From positions 124,001 to 188,000 of the forward strand of contig JADKFA010000009.1 of assembly GCA_016717725.1 (NCBI GenBank): a stretch of DNA of 64,000 nt, in the 5' to 3' direction. The notes under the pieces are model-generated. The model was not told the origin of the DNA and did no database searches. It saw only the letters and a list, made by a program, of their open reading frames with translations. This DNA comes from Bacteroidota bacterium (lineage in GTDB: Bacteria; Bacteroidota; Bacteroidia; AKYH767-A; OLB10). The position numbers and the translations under genes are program-made. Positions 17,956 to 27,136 of this stretch are shown in pieces; the stretch's first letter is position 1, and every line of letters begins with the position of its first letter.

Positions 17956-18384
17956 TCAACAAGAAATTTTATCGACACGCAATTGATGACGGCCGCCTTC
18001 AAAAGATATATTCACAAATGCATCTACCATTTCTTTTGCTACATCATCGCTCACAAATCGAGCGGGGATACACAATATGTTTGCATTATTATGTTGACGA
18101 GCTAAAGAAGCAATTTCGGGTGTCCAGCAGAGGGCTGCACGAATTCCGGCGTGTTTATTTGCCGTCATACAAACACCATTTGCACTTCCGCAAAGTAAAA
18201 TTCCTCGACCTTCCGACTCCCCTTCCACAGCCGATGCAACGGCGTGTGCATAGTCGGGGTAATCGGTACTTGCAGCACTGTTCGTACCATGATCGGTACA
18301 AGTATGTCCTAGAGATATTAAATATTTCTTCACTCCCTCTTTCATGTCATATCCGGCATGATCGGAACCTATGTGGAAATTCAT
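17956..18384 (-). CDS. rpiB: Ribose 5-phosphate isomerase B
   Basis: Interconverts ribose-5-P and ribulose-5-P in the non-oxidative pentose phosphate pathway, in the cytosol. The 142-residue length is normal. Visible signatures are IGSDHAGYDMK at residues 5-15, the catalytic Cys65 in LLCGSANGVCMTANKHAG, and RAALCWTPEIASLARQHNNANILCIPARF. The anion-binding loop is CGSANG rather than the enteric CGTGIG, a variant usual in this phylum. It follows the cyclophilin gene by 26 bases and precedes the aminotransferase by 9. Why a pentose isomerase leads this operon is not clear. Confidence 0.95.
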   Translation of the reverse strand: MNFHIGSDHAGYDMKEGVKKYLISLGHTCTDHGTNSAASTDYPDYAHAVASAVEGESEGRGILLCGSANGVCMTANKHAGIRAALCWTPEIASLARQHNNANILCIPARFVSDDVAKEMVDAFVNISFEGGRHQLRVDKISC

Positions 18385-18410
18385 TATGGCTTATATGTTT
18401 TAGTTTTTAA

Positions 18411-19832
18411 TTACTCAACTACAATTTTCTCTGAAACAAAATAAGTTCCTTGTTGAACATCTAATAAATAGAGTCCTTTTGAAAATGAACTTATATCAAT
18501 TTTGACTTTTAATTCATCTGCAAAAGGATATGCTTGACTCCAAACAATTTTTCCTTGCACATCTCTCAACTTCAGTTTTAATGATTCCTTCTCCTTCATT
18601 CTAAATTCTACAGTTAACTCCTGCGCTGAAGGGTTTGGATAGACAGATGAAATAATATCTTCCTGAGCTGTTATTAAACCAGTTGTTGTACCTGTTTCAA
18701 ACGTAAATTTTACAGAATAAAATCCACCTGTGCTTCCATTAAAGCTTCGCACTCTCCAATAGTAACGCGTGTTGGGATTCAGCGATGGAATTTGATGCGA
18801 TGTGCTTGTTATTCCAGTTTGATCATAAATAATATTCGTTCCAATGAATGTGAAAGCGGAAGATACTTGTATTTGATAATTATCTGCACCTAAAATTGGT
18901 GACCATTCAAACAATGGGTTTATAAAAATATTTGTAGACGAATCAGGGGGAGATATCAATGTTACTGCACCAGTAACTGTGGTGAATTTCCATACATTTG
19001 AAAATCCACTTTCATGACCTCCGTTATTAGATTTTACTCTCCAAAAATAAGTAGCTGATCCTGAAAGTGGCGTAGCATTTGCAGAATTTGTACCTGCTGT
19101 TCTTTCGTATGCAATTGTAGAAAACAAAGAATCCGTTGAAAATTGCAATGTATACATGACCGCACCAGGAACTGCTGTCCAACTAAAATACTGTGCATTG
19201 CCAACGTTAACCGAGTTGTCTGAGGGAGCAACTAAAGATGGTGTAGTAGGTACTGAATCATTCACCCCTAAGTAGGAGACAAACATCGTAATTTTTTGAA
19301 GAGGGATATCATTCGCATCACTTGGTGACAATACTATTGTGTCCACCACCGACATTCCAGAAGTTACTTGTCCATATACAGTGTAGTTACCATCTAAAAA
19401 AGTGGCTGAAGCAACACAGATGTAAAATTGTGAACTTGCACTATTCGGATTTGTATCTCTTGCCGCTCCCAAAATTCCGCGAAGGTGACGCACTGTACTA
19501 AATTCTGCATTCACCGTTGGCTGCCAAGGTTGTCCTTGCCCCCAGGTACTCATCGGTCCGCTGATGGTATTAGGATCGCCGCCTTGGATCACAAATCCAG
19601 GTACAACGCGATGAAAAGCGGTACTATCAAAAAATTGTGTGCTCACTAAACTGTCAAACATGTGCACATGATTGGGTGCAATGAGAGGGAATAGCTCTAA
19701 ATTAAATGTACCTAACAACGCAGTATCACGATAAGTGACAACTTGATAAATAGGTTTATCGATTCCTTGAGATACTAGATCAGTAACTGATAAGCTAAAG
19801 AGTAGGCAGAGGGAGAGTAGGAATTTTTTCAT
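18411..19832 (-). CDS. Secreted cyclophilin-type peptidyl-prolyl isomerase with FN3 and T9SS domains
   Basis: An exported proline cis-trans isomerase. Residues 1-22 are a signal peptide. Residues about 30-195 form a cyclophilin domain with FHRVVPGFVIQGGDP and NSASSQFYICVASATFLDGNYTVYGQV, holding the active-site Arg and the Gln-Phe pair. Two fibronectin III-like domains follow (VPTTPSLVAPSDNSVNVG and TLISPPDSSTNIFINPLF). The end is a T9SS sorting domain (SSVYPNPSAQELTVEF ... KGLYLLDVQQGTYF). Most cyclophilins are cytosolic or periplasmic, so delivery by T9SS implies folding or binding work at the cell surface. It is the first gene before rpiB and may be co-transcribed with it. Confidence 0.88.
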   Translation of the reverse strand: MKKFLLSLCLLFSLSVTDLVSQGIDKPIYQVVTYRDTALLGTFNLELFPLIAPNHVHMFDSLVSTQFFDSTAFHRVVPGFVIQGGDPNTISGPMSTWGQGQPWQPTVNAEFSTVRHLRGILGAARDTNPNSASSQFYICVASATFLDGNYTVYGQVTSGMSVVDTIVLSPSDANDIPLQKITMFVSYLGVNDSVPTTPSLVAPSDNSVNVGNAQYFSWTAVPGAVMYTLQFSTDSLFSTIAYERTAGTNSANATPLSGSATYFWRVKSNNGGHESGFSNVWKFTTVTGAVTLISPPDSSTNIFINPLFEWSPILGADNYQIQVSSAFTFIGTNIIYDQTGITSTSHQIPSLNPNTRYYWRVRSFNGSTGGFYSVKFTFETGTTTGLITAQEDIISSVYPNPSAQELTVEFRMKEKESLKLKLRDVQGKIVWSQAYPFADELKVKIDISSFSKGLYLLDVQQGTYFVSEKIVVE

Positions 19833-20079
19833 GATCTAAAAGTACTAAAATTAAAATTATGAATTAGGAATGAGACCAATTTTCCCGTTTTCATTTGATT
19901 TCATAATTATTTAATAGCGAATGAAGCTGTTTATTTCAGCGCGATTTTTACTTGAATAGATGTTGAAATCAAGAGAATTTACCGAAATTAACCTTCTATT
20001 TATGAAAATTTTACGTTCAGAATCATCGCTGGAACTTTTTTTCTAAAGAATCGTACAAGGACGATCTAATTATACAAAC

Positions 20080-23000
20080 ATGAAAAATTTTATTCAAATC
20101 TTTATCAGTGTAGTATTATTCCTTCACATTACAAACATTGCCCAGGCCCAACTAATTTATCCAGGAACTGTGGATACACTAACTGGTGTAGAAATGGTGT
20201 TTGATTTTTCGGCACAAGGAATTGCAAACGATTATCCAGATGCAGCAGCACGAGCTTTTCGTGATGCTCGAGGACAGATTCAGATGCTTGCCAGCCACTA
20301 TGATTGTTATCGATTAAAAGGAACCGATTTCACAACGCTTACACGCGATTATGCTAACGGTCCTGTATATACGTCATCATTAAATGCTACCTATTCTAAT
20401 TTCAATCAGAATTTATGGATCGCAGCTCCTTATACTACTGATGGTGTAAATATTCATTCGTTGGTGCATGCTGAGTTTAATGGTCCTACCACAGCGAATT
20501 GGCATAATGCTATTACTTATGCTTCTTCGAATGACACAGGAAAAACTTATACGCAAGCAGCTTCGCCAAATCATTTGGTGTGGGCATTGCCGTATACGTA
20601 TTTAGCTGGAAGTGGCCCTTGCGGATATTTTGGACCCAGTAATATTGTGCATAATCCTTCGGATGGATATTACTATTGTTTAATTGGTCTTCAAGACCGA
20701 GGAATACAATTAACGGGAACGGGGTTAATTCGATCAAATAATTTATCTGATCCATCAAGTTGGAGAGGATGGGATGGTACAGGATTTAATGCTACGCTTG
20801 GAAATCCGTATGCTCCTGGATTCACAAGTCCTGTAGGACACACCTTAGCACCATTGAATGACTTGAATGATAACATCGGAACGATGAGTGAAAGTTTAAC
20901 TTTCAATACTTACTTTAATAAATGGATGTTAGTTGGATCTTCACAACAAACAATCAATGGATCTACCGTGTATGGATTCTTCTATTCCTTATCAGACGAC
21001 TTAATTCATTGGTCATTTCGTAAACTCATCAAACAAATGCCCATTGCTTGGTCACAAAGCGGTTATCCAAAAGTATTATATCCATCCATCATTGATCCAA
21101 CAGATACTTCCAGAAACTTCACCTATAGTGGACAGGAGGTTTATATGTATTACACCAAAATGAATAGTAATACAGATCGTGACTTGGTTAGAATGAAAAT
21201 TCGATTTAACAAAGATACCATCACACCTTCATTCACGATCAATTCAACTACAGAAAATACAACAACTGCACTAGATGCAAATTATGGTGACGGAAGTGCC
21301 ATTTCTCGAGTGGCTGGGAATACTACGGTTACATTACGATCTGTGATATTAGAATCTAACGCACGTCCTCCATTTTATAATGATAGTATTTTTACTGTCA
21401 ACTTTAATATAACTGGAGCAACGGCACAAACAATTTTACTCAGTGCTAATTTACCTGAAATAAAATATCCCATTCTCTTCAATGGATTTTCACAACCTGG
21501 ATCTACAGTCAACACAGCTTCCTTTGGTGATCAAGTTAACTCCACGGTGATGATGAATATTAACTGCAACAACAAAAGTGGAATTTTAATCAATGGTATC
21601 AATACCACATTACAAGGACTAGCTATTTACAATTCAACAAATGCTCAAGTAAATATTTATAATGGAAGTGCAAACCAAGTAAAAGGTTGCTTCCTAGGAA
21701 TGACGAGCGCTGGAATTCGAAACACAACGTATCCTGAGGTAAACATTGAAGGAATTGACATTGGAGGAACTGGAACTGATGCCTCTCCCAATAACATTAT
21801 TGGCGGCACTTCCAATGAAGATCGAAATGTAATTGCAGGAGGAATCATAATTCGTGGAAGTGCAAGTACAGGAAATAAAATTTACGGTAATTACATTGGA
21901 ACCGATATTACTGGAGATACTGCCATCGATAGAAACTCCGCAGGAATTCAATTATACGATAGTGCTTCGTATAATGAAATTGGAGGTATAAATACAAACA
22001 TGGGAAATTTAATTTCAGGGAATGATGACTATGGTATTGTTATGTATGGTACTCAAACCTCTTATAATTCTGTACTAAATAATTTTATAGGCGTAAAATC
22101 TGATTTGCAAACTGTACTTGACAATGGACTTTATTCCGTCCGAATTTATTCAGGTGCACATCACAATCAAATTGGATCACCAAGTGGCGGCAATGTCATT
22201 GGATCAGCATCCTCCGCATTAATTATTCTTGATGATAGTCCATACAATACCGTACAAAACAATTTTATAGGTACTGATGCTAGTTTAACTTCCGACTTAG
22301 GTATTAATGATGCTGCCATTGTAATTGATGGAACTCCCTCAAATTACAACACTATTGGTGGAACGGGAATTAATAAAGGAAATATCATTGCGAATAGTTT
22401 AGCTGGAATTGTTACCACGAATGGGGGATATAGCAATCGTTTTTTAAGCAATCGATTTATAAATATAGACGAAATGGCCATTGACTTAAAGGGAGATGGC
22501 GTAAGTAATAATGACAACTTAGATCCTGATCCTACAACGGGAGCCGCCAATAATTATTTACAAAATTTTCCAGAGATGTTTGATGCCGATAGTGTAGCTG
22601 GAGGAGTGCGCGTTTGCGGTGAGCTAAATAGCAATGTGAATGAAACATTCATTTTACAAATTTACAAAAGTGAAAATCAAACTGCCTCTACATTTGGTGC
22701 AGGTGAAGAGTTAATAGGAAGCATGAATGTAACGACGGCTAGCAATGGCATTGTACAATTTTCTACCATCCTAAACACGCCCGTAAACAGTGGAGATTAC
22801 ATTTCGGTTTCCGCTACAGATAGCAGTGGAAACACATCGGAGATTGGTGAAAACTGGATGATTGGAAACGGGAGCAATGCCAACCCAACATTCATTTGGT
22901 TAGTTGGAACCACGATTCCAGAAAATTCTGCAATGGGGACTGTCATTGGAACCTTTACAGGGCAAGATCCTGATTTATGCGACACGCATACTTTTGCATT

Positions 23001-24951
23001 GGCCAGTGGTTCGCAATCACAAGGCAATCCTTCCTTTCAAATTGTAGGGAATGAATTGCGAGTAAATGGAAGTTATAATTTTGAATTTCAAAATGTATAC
23101 AATTTGCGTGTAAGGTGTACAGATCAAAGTGGTGGATATTATGAAAAAACATGGCCCATCAACATTACCAATGTAAATGAAGCTCCCATAAGTTTAAATC
23201 TAACAGGAAATACAGTAGCGGAGAGCCAACCCATCGGAACAAACGTAGGCTTATTATCATCTGTTGATCCAGATGCGGGTGCTACTACTTTTACTTATTC
23301 TTTAGTTTCGGGCGCGAACAGTCAACATAACACATACTTCAGCATTGTAAATAACCAATTAAAAACTGCAGCTATACTAGATGCCGATACAACGCCACAA
23401 ATGTTTATTCGAATACGCACTACCGATGCAGGTGGGTTATCTTATGAGAATATGTTTACAATAACTGTTACAGGTATAAATGAACCACCCACAGGAGTAA
23501 CTGTGAGTTCAACTACGATTCCAGAAAATCTGCCTTCAAATTCAACAGTTGCCGTACTTGATGCAGTAGATCCAGATGTTAACGATACACATACTTATAC
23601 TTTAGTAAGTGGGACAGGGAGTACAAACAATAATTTATTTACGATACAAAGTTCTAATTTACGTGCCATCGCACCATTTGATTTCGAGACGGCGGTTCCC
23701 ATCTCTATTCGTGTGCGTACCGTTGATTCGCAAAGTCAAGCATATGAAGAAGTCATTGTACTTAGCATAAGTAATGTCAACGAAGCTCCCACTAATTTAG
23801 CAATGGGAAGCAATACGACGAATGAAAATCAGAGTATAGGAACCTTGGTTTCCTCTTTCTCTTCAACTGATATTGACGCTGGAGATACACATCTTTATAC
23901 ATTGGTGAATGGTGCAGGAAGCACTAATAACAATTCCTTCACGATTACTTCTGGACAACTGTTCACCGCAACAGTGTTAGATTATGAAACAACACCAACG
24001 ATGAGTATCAGAATTCGAACTACCGATGTAGGTGGATTGAGTTATGAAAAAACACAAACGATTACTTTACAAAACACGAACGATACGCCAACGGCAATCA
24101 CGCTTTCAGCAAATGCACTAAATGAAAATCAATCAAGTGGAACAACCATTGGAAACATAACCAATACAGATCAAGATATTATTGATTCGCATACTTATTC
24201 ATTAGTTTCTGGAACAGGGGATACACATAATGCATTATTTACAGTTAACACCACACAACTGTTGAGTGCATCAACCTTTAATTTCGAAACGCAGCCAAGC
24301 TTATCGATACGACTACGAGTTACCGACAGTCAGGGAGCCACATATGAAACAACAAAAAACATACAAGTAAACAACATCAACGAGATACCACTTACCATGA
24401 GTATCAATCATGATACTATCAGTGAAACTTTACCTGCTGGAACGCTGGTTGCAAATATTACTGCAACAGATACAGATGCTAGCGACACACATACTTATCA
24501 ATTTACCACGGGGCCTGGAAGTACGGACAATGGATCATTCACCATTTCAGGAAGCACATTACTGTCTGCACAGTCTTTCGATTTCGAAACACAAAGTATC
24601 TATTCCATCCGAATTAGAGCAACTGATGCGGGTGGATTAAGCATTGACAGTGCATATAGCATTCAAATTATTGATGTGAATGAATCTACTTCTTCTATCA
24701 TGGAAGCAAATGAAAGTGTTGGGTTTGAACTTTCGCCAAATCCGGCACAAGACAATGTGTTGATTCGTTCTACAACAAAAATGGATGTTATACGAATTTA
24801 CAATGGGTTAGGGGAATTGGTTTATGATGAGAAAGTAAATGGATCGCTACAAGTAAACATTCCATGTAAAAATTATGCACGAGGCCTCTATACGGTATTG
24901 ATTATTGATTCTAAGAACAATCAATATTTTAAAAAGGTGGTGATGAATTAA
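20080..24951 (+). CDS. Giant multidomain T9SS surface protein (propeller-like, beta-helix, six cadherin repeats)
   Basis: A 1623-residue secreted protein. In order: signal peptide 1-23 (AQA-QL); residues about 25-375 resemble a glycoside-hydrolase-type propeller (NIVHNPSDGYYYCLIG, LTFNTYFNKWMLVGSS, IHWSFRKL); residues about 400-870 form a right-handed parallel beta-helix with repeats such as NKIYGNYIGTD, NEIGG and NTVQNNFIGTD; residues about 930-1540 hold six cadherin-like domains of about 100 residues, each with an E-N-x(4)-G opening, DPDAGDTHTY-type loops and NVNEAP-type ends. Asp and Asn at the domain joints suit calcium. The last 75 residues are a T9SS sorting domain (LSPNPAQDNVL). It is likely an adhesin or polymer-binding protein. 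No catalytic residues can be assigned in the N-terminal domain. Confidence 0.88.
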   Translation: MKNFIQIFISVVLFLHITNIAQAQLIYPGTVDTLTGVEMVFDFSAQGIANDYPDAAARAFRDARGQIQMLASHYDCYRLKGTDFTTLTRDYANGPVYTSSLNATYSNFNQNLWIAAPYTTDGVNIHSLVHAEFNGPTTANWHNAITYASSNDTGKTYTQAASPNHLVWALPYTYLAGSGPCGYFGPSNIVHNPSDGYYYCLIGLQDRGIQLTGTGLIRSNNLSDPSSWRGWDGTGFNATLGNPYAPGFTSPVGHTLAPLNDLNDNIGTMSESLTFNTYFNKWMLVGSSQQTINGSTVYGFFYSLSDDLIHWSFRKLIKQMPIAWSQSGYPKVLYPSIIDPTDTSRNFTYSGQEVYMYYTKMNSNTDRDLVRMKIRFNKDTITPSFTINSTTENTTTALDANYGDGSAISRVAGNTTVTLRSVILESNARPPFYNDSIFTVNFNITGATAQTILLSANLPEIKYPILFNGFSQPGSTVNTASFGDQVNSTVMMNINCNNKSGILINGINTTLQGLAIYNSTNAQVNIYNGSANQVKGCFLGMTSAGIRNTTYPEVNIEGIDIGGTGTDASPNNIIGGTSNEDRNVIAGGIIIRGSASTGNKIYGNYIGTDITGDTAIDRNSAGIQLYDSASYNEIGGINTNMGNLISGNDDYGIVMYGTQTSYNSVLNNFIGVKSDLQTVLDNGLYSVRIYSGAHHNQIGSPSGGNVIGSASSALIILDDSPYNTVQNNFIGTDASLTSDLGINDAAIVIDGTPSNYNTIGGTGINKGNIIANSLAGIVTTNGGYSNRFLSNRFINIDEMAIDLKGDGVSNNDNLDPDPTTGAANNYLQNFPEMFDADSVAGGVRVCGELNSNVNETFILQIYKSENQTASTFGAGEELIGSMNVTTASNGIVQFSTILNTPVNSGDYISVSATDSSGNTSEIGENWMIGNGSNANPTFIWLVGTTIPENSAMGTVIGTFTGQDPDLCDTHTFALASGSQSQGNPSFQIVGNELRVNGSYNFEFQNVYNLRVRCTDQSGGYYEKTWPINITNVNEAPISLNLTGNTVAESQPIGTNVGLLSSVDPDAGATTFTYSLVSGANSQHNTYFSIVNNQLKTAAILDADTTPQMFIRIRTTDAGGLSYENMFTITVTGINEPPTGVTVSSTTIPENLPSNSTVAVLDAVDPDVNDTHTYTLVSGTGSTNNNLFTIQSSNLRAIAPFDFETAVPISIRVRTVDSQSQAYEEVIVLSISNVNEAPTNLAMGSNTTNENQSIGTLVSSFSSTDIDAGDTHLYTLVNGAGSTNNNSFTITSGQLFTATVLDYETTPTMSIRIRTTDVGGLSYEKTQTITLQNTNDTPTAITLSANALNENQSSGTTIGNITNTDQDIIDSHTYSLVSGTGDTHNALFTVNTTQLLSASTFNFETQPSLSIRLRVTDSQGATYETTKNIQVNNINEIPLTMSINHDTISETLPAGTLVANITATDTDASDTHTYQFTTGPGSTDNGSFTISGSTLLSAQSFDFETQSIYSIRIRATDAGGLSIDSAYSIQIIDVNESTSSIMEANESVGFELSPNPAQDNVLIRSTTKMDVIRIYNGLGELVYDEKVNGSLQVNIPCKNYARGLYTVLIIDSKNNQYFKKVVMN

Positions 24952-24984
24952 TTTTATCATGCAAAAAACAATGCAATGCCAACA

Positions 24985-25327
24985 TAGGGGCGTAGCCCTG
25001 ACATCATCGTAGAAAATAATTCGAATAAGAATGTAGGGGCGTAGCCCTGACATCATCGTAGAAAATAATTCGAATAAGAATGTAGGGGCGTAGCCCTGAC
25101 ATCATCATAGAAAAACAATTGGAAAGATAATTAGGGGCGTAGCCCTGACATCATCGTAGAAAATAATTCGAATAAAAATGTAGGGGCGTAGCCCTGACAT
25201 CATCGTAGAAAATAATTCGAATAAAAATGTAGGGGCGTAGCCCTGACATCATCGTAGAAAATAATTCGAATAAAAATGTAGGGGCGTAGCCCTGACATCA
25301 TCGTAGAAAAACAATAGCAGTGATGTA
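24985..25327 (+). repeat. Seven exact-period 49-bp direct repeats (forward array)
   Basis: Units start at 24985, 25034, 25083, 25132, 25181, 25230 and 25279, each exactly 49 bases apart. Each begins TAGGGGCGTAGCCCTGACAT and continues into an AT-rich part with few changes (G/A at one position, and one diverged tail in unit 3). The core GGGC-GTA-GCCC can form a small hairpin. The array follows the stop of the cadherin protein gene by 34 bases, so it lies in that transcript's 3' end. Confidence 0.95.
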
Positions 25328-25370
25328 TAATTGGGTTTAGGTATCGGCCATTGATTTAATGATTTGATCT

Positions 25371-25753
25371 AACGAAGATTTCAGGGCTACGCCCCTCTCG
25401 GCTTTGATGCTAATTCGTTTTCTTACGAAGATTTCAGGGCTACGCCCCTCTCGGCTTTGATGCTAATTCGTTTTCTTACGAAGATTTCAGGGCTACGCCC
25501 CTCTCGGCTTTGATGCTAATTCGTTTTCTTACGAAGATTTCAGGGCTACGCCCCTCTTTTGATACTATTTCGTTTCTACTTACGAAGATTTCAGGGCTAC
25601 GCCCCTCTCGGCTTTGATGCTAATTCGTTTTCTTACGAAGATTTCAGGGCTACGCCCCTCTCGGCTTTGATTTTATTTTCTTACGAAGATTTCAGGACTA
25701 CGCCCCTCTCGGCTTTGATTTTATTTTCTACGAAGATTTCAGGGCTACGCCCC
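25371..25753 (-). repeat. Eight inverted copies of the same core (reverse array)
   Basis: The core TCAGGGCTACGCCCC, the exact complement of the forward array core, begins at 25381, 25434, 25487, 25540, 25591, 25644, 25692 (one G to A change) and 25739. Spacing is 47-53 bases. The unit is ACGAAGATTT plus the core plus a CTCGGCTTTGATGC tail, so outside the core it differs from the forward unit. It lies downstream of the minus-strand thioredoxin-like gene, so that gene also reads the core in the GGGGCGTAGCCCTGA sense. A reading frame at 25559-25843 is a by-product of the repeats. Confidence 0.95.
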
Positions 25754-25826
25754 ACCATTCATTGGTTGATGCTCGAGCTATTTAAACTGTATCCTTCTAA
25801 TATACTTTTAGAATTATCAATTTCAA

Positions 25827-26849
25827 TCACAACCCTTTCTTAAAATCGGCCCAGCTCATTTTTTTGTAGATGTCGTCGCCGTAATAGGTAAGGATTTCGG
25901 AGAGGACTTTTGGTTCAAGGAAAAATGGGATCGCGTCAATAATTTGATCTTGTTCATCCAGGATGGTAAGACTTGGTAACACAAAATTATTTTTTGTGAA
26001 TTTTAATGTCAGTGGATGAAAGGGAAATTTATCTTGAGGTAATTTTTGATATAAGCTATCATTCCAAAATAATGGTTTTTTTAATTCAGGATTGAAATCA
26101 ACTAAATCAAATTTCTCGAGTGGTTTTATTAAAAGTGAATCTGTGAAAACACCGCGTTGCATCACTTGACAAGAATTACACCAGTAGGTATGCATAAAAA
26201 CTAATTTCTTTTTTGAACTCTTGAAGTTTCCATCAAAAACATTTTCTGGAAACAGCCAATTCAATCTTAACAATTTTTCGTTAAGCGTTGAATCACGAAA
26301 GGCAGTATTAAAGGCTGCTGTAAAATCCTCTAAAGAAGTATTACGGTATACATTTTCTAATGTAAAAACAAGAATAGGTTCGATTTTCTCCCGATCGAGA
26401 TAACCGGGTGCCAATAATTTTATTTGAAATTCATTTTTCTTCGGATCAAATCCATTTAGAAAAAGTGTGCTTGGGTACATTAACTTTCCCTGCAATAATT
26501 CAATGGCTAATGGATGTGGCGTTTTAGGAGCTGCTGAAGTAGGCTTATATTCTTTCCCTTGAAAAATAACAGTATCTTTTCCTTCCGCATCAAATTTCAC
26601 TGAGTAAAAATTCTGATTCAAATAAAAAGCTATGGAAGAATCCGAATATGTGGTTGCCATCATGCGTTTACACCATCCACACCAGTCGGTGTAAAAATCG
26701 AGGAGTATGGGTTTAGGTTGCTTCTTTACTGCTTCCTGTGCTTCTTGCAAGGTCATCCACCTTACAAGGCTCGTTTCTTTCTTTTGAGCTAGTACCTGAG
26801 GTGTGAAATATAAAAATGAGATGAGAAGTAGAAGTTTCGATTTGGTCAT
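25827..26849 (-). CDS. Exported protein with two thioredoxin-like domains
   Basis: Predicted envelope thiol-disulfide protein of 340 residues. Residues 1-21 form a signal peptide (VLA-QK). The first thioredoxin-like domain has DFYTDWCGWCKRM, with the redox pair Cys57 and Cys60, and the cis-Pro segment MYPSTLFL. A second domain near residue 210 onward has FMHTYWCNSCQVMQRGVF and a later VLPSLTIL. The tandem arrangement suggests electron relay or a reductase acting on exported proteins. Members with the first motif (WCGWCK) are common in Bacteroidota as thioredoxin-family proteins of unknown partner. A -7 box is present at 26868-26875. The gene converges on the cadherin protein gene. Confidence 0.85.
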   Translation of the reverse strand: MTKSKLLLLISFLYFTPQVLAQKKETSLVRWMTLQEAQEAVKKQPKPILLDFYTDWCGWCKRMMATTYSDSSIAFYLNQNFYSVKFDAEGKDTVIFQGKEYKPTSAAPKTPHPLAIELLQGKLMYPSTLFLNGFDPKKNEFQIKLLAPGYLDREKIEPILVFTLENVYRNTSLEDFTAAFNTAFRDSTLNEKLLRLNWLFPENVFDGNFKSSKKKLVFMHTYWCNSCQVMQRGVFTDSLLIKPLEKFDLVDFNPELKKPLFWNDSLYQKLPQDKFPFHPLTLKFTKNNFVLPSLTILDEQDQIIDAIPFFLEPKVLSEILTYYGDDIYKKMSWADFKKGL

Positions 26850-26867
26850 ATCTTAAACTATATTATA

Positions 26868-26875
26868 CAAAGATA
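26868..26875 (-). promoter_or_regulatory. Candidate -7 box TATCTTTG for thioredoxin-like gene
   Basis: The minus strand reads TATCTTTG, an exact TAnnTTTG match, 18 bases before the ATG at 26849. A TTG at 26900-26898 is a weak -33 candidate. Confidence 0.45.
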
Positions 26876-26970
26876 TGAAGTGCTAAATGAACTAAACCAA
26901 TAAATTGAATGAAATAAATACAATTAGGAATAAAAAGAGATTGGAACATTAAAATTCCTAGCCTCTCCCC

Positions 26971-27136
26971 CAATGTCATTAAGTTAAGAAATTTTGACCC
27001 AGAATGGGTCATATGTTTATAGAAAAAATGTGGTTTGTTGTTGTTCGACCCCTTCGGGGTCGTATATTTTTGCGGTCTTTTTTTTCTATAAACATGTGAT
27101 GCCTTCGGCATCTTGATGCTTAACTTAATGACATTG
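26971..27136. mobile_element. 166-bp MITE related to the neighbouring IS4-family element
   Basis: Perfect 18-bp terminal inverted repeats, CAATGTCATTAAGTTAAG at 26971-26988 and its complement at 27119-27136, match those of the IS at 27248-28696. Ten-base direct repeats GCCTCTCCCC flank it at 26961-26970 and 27137-27146. There is no coding frame. The interior holds a hairpin GACCC/GGGTC (26996-27010) and long arms TTTATAGAAAAAA/TTTTTTCTATAAA (27016-27028 and 27080-27092). Between those arms is CGACCCC/GGGGTCG (27046-27062), and after them comes GATGCC/GGCATC (27098-27112). Confidence 0.85.

Noticed and set aside
24985..25753. Possible CRISPR array
   Set aside because: The whole 49-bp unit is repeated, with no variable spacers of even length between short repeats, and no cas gene is in the window.
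25559..25843. A 94-residue frame through the reverse array
   Set aside because: Its peptide is only the translation of the tandem repeat (repeated EDFRATPLSALILF) and lacks any start context.
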